From JBFGCT01 sp963825565 (GTDB lineage Bacteria; Actinomycetota; Acidimicrobiia; Acidimicrobiales; Ilumatobacteraceae), in the NCBI GenBank assembly GCA_963825565.1, contig CAWGTW010000002.1, forward strand, positions 1-64,000: 64,000 bases of DNA, read 5' to 3'. The notes below the pieces were generated by a model. The model did not search any database. It had not been told where the DNA came from and saw nothing but the letters and a program-made list of their open reading frames with translations. Of the stretch, positions 61,149 to 64,000 are shown piece by piece. Made by a program: the position numbers and the translations under genes. Each line of letters begins with the position of its first letter. Positions within the stretch are counted from its first letter, which is position 1.

Positions 61149-62916
61149 ATGGCGATCGTCGACGAGGACATCGAACGGCTGCGGTCGACGGTCTCGATCG
61201 TCGACACGATCCAGCAGTACGTCGCGCTCAAGCGGGTCGGGCGCAACTGGGTCGGATTGTGCCCGTTCCACGCCGAGAAGCACGCCGTCGTTCAACGTCC
61301 GCGAGGAGACGGGTACGGTACAAGTGCTTCGGCTGCGACAAGGGCGGCGACGTCTTCACGTTCATCCAGGAGATCGAGCACCTCGACTTCCCGGGGGCGG
61401 TCGAGCACCTGGCCGCCAAGGCCGGGATCCAGCTCAACTACACCACGACCGGCCAGTCCAAGGAGCGGGCGCGGCGCAAGCGGCTGACCGAGGCGATGGC
61501 CGACGCGGTCGAGTGGTACCACCGAGCGACTGCTGACCGCACCCGACGCCCGCGCCGGCCCGCGACTACCTGCGCCGCCGGGGACTGGCCGGTGACGTCG
61601 CCCGGCAGTTCAAGCTGGGTTGGGCACCCGACGACTGGGATGAGCTGTCGCGCCGACCTGGGCGCACCGGCCGACGTGCTGCAAGACGTCGGGCTGGCGT
61701 TCCGCAACCGGCGCAACAAGATGCAGGACGCGTTCCGAGGTCGGGTGATGTTCCCGATCTTCTCCGAGTCGCGGCGAGGCGCTGGCGTTCGGCGGTCGGA
61801 TCCTGCCCGGATCGGACGACCCCGCCAAGTACAAGAACTCCTCGGAGACCGCGATCTACTCGAAGTCCAAGACGCTGTACGGCCTCAACTGGGCCAAGGC
61901 CGACATCGCCAAGCACGACCAGGTCGTCGTGTGCGAGGGCTACACCGACGTGATCGGCTTCCACCGCGCCGGCGTCGCCCGCGCCGTCGCCACCTGCGGT
62001 ACGGCGCTGACCGAGGAGCACGTGCGGCTCCTCAAGCGCTACGCCAGCCGGGTCGTGCTTGGCCTTCGACGCCGACGCCGCGGGCCAGGGAGCCGCCGAA
62101 CGGTTCTACGAGTGGGAGCAGAAGCACAAGGTCGACGTGCTCGTCGCCCGGCTGCCGGAGGGCAAGGACCCCGGCGACCTGGCATCGAGCGACCCCGACG
62201 TGCTCGTCGAGGCCGTCGCCAAGCCGGTGCCGTTCCTCAAGTTCCGCCTCGACCGGACGATGCGCGGTCGCGGCAAGGAGTCGCCCGAGCAGCGGGTTCG
62301 GCTCGCCGAGGATGCGATGGCGGTCATCAACGAGCACCCCAACCAGGCGATCCGGATGCTCTACGCAGGGGAGATGGCCGCCGACGTCGGCATGCCGATC
62401 AACGACATGGTGCGCCTCGCCGAGCGGGGGACGCGCCGGCCGGCGATCAAGCTCGATCGCCGCCGTACGCCCCGGGCGATGGAGAACGCCGAGTTCGCGG
62501 CGCTCGTCCTGCTCGTACAGGAATGGGACTCGATCGCCTCCTGGTTGGTCGAGGCGCTGTTCGACGACGACGCCAACCGACTCGCCTTCGTGGCGCTCGC
62601 CGACGCCGACGGTGATCTCCAACGGGCGCTCGAGTCGGTGCCGCCCGAGGCGCGCGAGGTGCTCGAGCGGGCCGCGGTGGCCGATCTCGCACTCGACGCC
62701 GACGTCGAGGCGAAGATGCTGATCGGCGCAGCGGTTCGCCGGGAACTGCGCCAGCGGTCGAGCGTGACCGATCCGCAGGAGATCGAGCGGGACCGGCTGG
62801 CCCGCCTCGACCTCGAGGCGTTGAATGACATCGACGCAACGCGCGCCCTGCATGCCGCCGAGTCGTTGCTAGGTTGGCTCCATCGACGAACGCAGGAACG
62901 ATCCGGTGGGGACTGA
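61149..62916 (+). CDS. dnaG: DNA primase DnaG, frame broken by seven extra bases
   Basis: 586 aa after skipping one base at each of about 61281, 61315, 61523, 61560, 61657, 61775 and 62061. CHC2 zinc finger CPFH...CFGCDKGGD, RNA-polymerase core, Toprim with VVVCEGYTDVIGFHRAG and, after the last break, AFDADAAGQGAAERF. C-terminal helical region for DnaB binding. An essential gene with an intact dozen of conserved blocks is unlikely to be really broken. rpoD overlaps its last 11 bp. Confidence 0.9.
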
Positions 62917-64000
62917 CGGCTCTGATCAGCCCCCGGTCAGCGACCCTCCCTTCGCGGGCGTCGACACGGGCGAGTGGGTCGAGTTGGTCGATCCACGGCC
63001 GCGAGTCGGGCGAGGTGCACGCCGAGGAGGTCACCCACGTCCTTCGCCACGTCGAGTTGACCGGTGACGTGTTGACCAAGGTGCAGGTCGCGATGGCCGA
63101 CCAGGGGATCACGATCGACGAGGCGGTCGAGGCGGTCGAGGACGACACGCCGAGTGGCGTGGCGCGCCACGTGGTGGTGCAGGAGTCGCCCGAGGATCCC
63201 GACGAGCGTCTGCTCTCGCGGCGCCGCAAGCGCCGGACCCGCAAGTCGATGCCGAAGGGCGAGGGCGGCACGTCCGACGCGGTGCGGATGTACCTGCGCG
63301 AGATCGGCCAGGTCGATCTGCTGACCGTCGACGACGAGCGCCGTCTCGCGCAGCTGATCGAGGAGGGCAAGATCGCCGCCGAGCGGATCGACATCGCCGA
63401 GGGCGACGGGCCGCCGCTCGACGAGGCCGAGAGCCGGATGCTGATGCGGGCGGTCAGCCGCGGCGAGCGGGCCAAGAGCGAGCTCACCCAGGCCAACCTG
63501 CGCCTCGTGGTCAGCATCGCCAAGCGCTACTCCGGTCGCGGGATGCAACTGCTCGACCTGATCCAGGAGGGCAACCTCGGACTGATGCGGGCGGTCGACA
63601 AGTTCGACTACACCAAGGGGTTCAAGTTCTCGACGTACGCGACGTGGTGGATTCGCCAGGCGATCACGCGCTCGATCGCCGACCAGGCGCGGACGATCCG
63701 CATCCCGGTGCACATGGTCGAGCACATGAATCGGGTGACCCGGGCCAAGCGGCAGATGCACCAGGAGCTCGAGCGCGAGCCGACGATCGACGAGCTGGCC
63801 CACCGGGTGCAGCTCGAACCCGACCGGGTGCGCGAGCTGTTGCGCATCTCCCAGGACCCGCTCTCGCTCGACTCACCGGTCGGCGAGGAGGACGAGTCGA
63901 ACCTCGGCGACTTCATCGAGGACAGCTCGGTCGACGGACCCGCCGACGCGGCGACGAAGGCGATGCTGTCCGACGCGGTCGGGCAGGTGCTCGGCGAGCT
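62906..64000 (+). CDS. rpoD: Primary sigma factor RpoD, partial, one extra base
   Basis: Begins GTG at 62906 overlapping dnaG, with one base to skip near 62993, then is open to the window end. Region 1.1-like HAEEVTHVLRHVELTG, region 1.2 DAVRMYLREIGQVDLLT, region 2 NLRLVVSIAKRYSGRGMQLLDLIQEGNLGLMRAVDKFDYTKGFKFSTYATWWIRQAITR (in parts), region 3 beginning HMVEHMNRVTRAKRQM, and DPLSLDSPVGEEDESNLGDFIED. The dnaG-rpoD order is common to the primary sigma operon. Region 4 lies outside. Confidence 0.92.

Noticed and set aside
60063..62916. Programmed frameshifting in terC and dnaG
   Set aside because: Seven events in each gene, at unrelated sequences with no shared slippery site, cannot be programmed.
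1..64000. CRISPR arrays, prophage or a restriction/defence island
   Set aside because: No regularly spaced repeats, Cas, integrase, capsid or restriction genes were found. The only accessory items are the IS element, its neighbours and the RES toxin-antitoxin pair.

Overview
The window is a high-GC, gene-dense chromosomal segment from an actinobacterium. A mycothiol synthase (MshD), a menaquinone pathway, an MtrA/MtrB-like two-component pair with a GerMN lipoprotein, and Thr/Ala/Pro-rich lipoprotein linkers all point to Actinomycetota. An Acidimicrobiia (Ilumatobacter-like) origin is my inference and is not shown by any single marker.

Layout. 1-4.8 kb is accessory: two unknown genes, a complete IS3-type element (1213-2358) and a P1B-type metal ATPase fused to a hemerythrin domain. 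5-7.4 kb holds phoH-ybeY and an SDR. 7.4-15.8 kb is a menaquinone block (menE, menA, menH-like, menD, menF, menG) with an amidase and a FrnE-like DsbA protein. 15.8-18.8 kb is a three-gene membrane module (SPFH/GYF_2 protein, zinc-ribbon membrane protein, coiled-coil membrane protein). 18.9-30.4 kb carries lipid/CoA genes, gamma-glutamyltransferase, era, the two-component system and fba. 30.4-37.3 kb has a DinG-type helicase, recO, two tandem paralogous lipoproteins, glyS and trpC. 37.3-42.6 kb has ppk2, trpFBA, a nitroreductase and a RES/Xre-type toxin-antitoxin pair. 42.6-46.7 kb has rlmN, pepF, mshD and a candidate small RNA. 46.7-54.9 kb is a his-trp cluster (hisC-B-H-A-F, enoyl-CoA hydratase, aldo/keto reductase, groES-like, hisI, trpE). 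54.9-64 kb has a small membrane protein, ygfZ, an M50 protease, ppdK, a terC-type gene, dnaG and the start of rpoD, which runs off the end.

Two window-wide patterns matter for reading the annotation. First, at least 21 sites in otherwise intact genes need exactly one base skipped to restore the frame. Fourteen lie between 60.4 and 62.1 kb (terC and dnaG) and one more is in rpoD. After removing one base per site, every completed gene has a length divisible by three and a normal family length. I therefore treat these as residual one-base insertion errors in the sequence rather than gene decay. Second, many genes have a TAnnnT-like hexamer ending 6-10 nt before the start codon and no Shine-Dalgarno sequence, which is the signature of leaderless mRNAs. 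This pattern was used to choose several starts.

No tRNA, rRNA or CRISPR array was seen.
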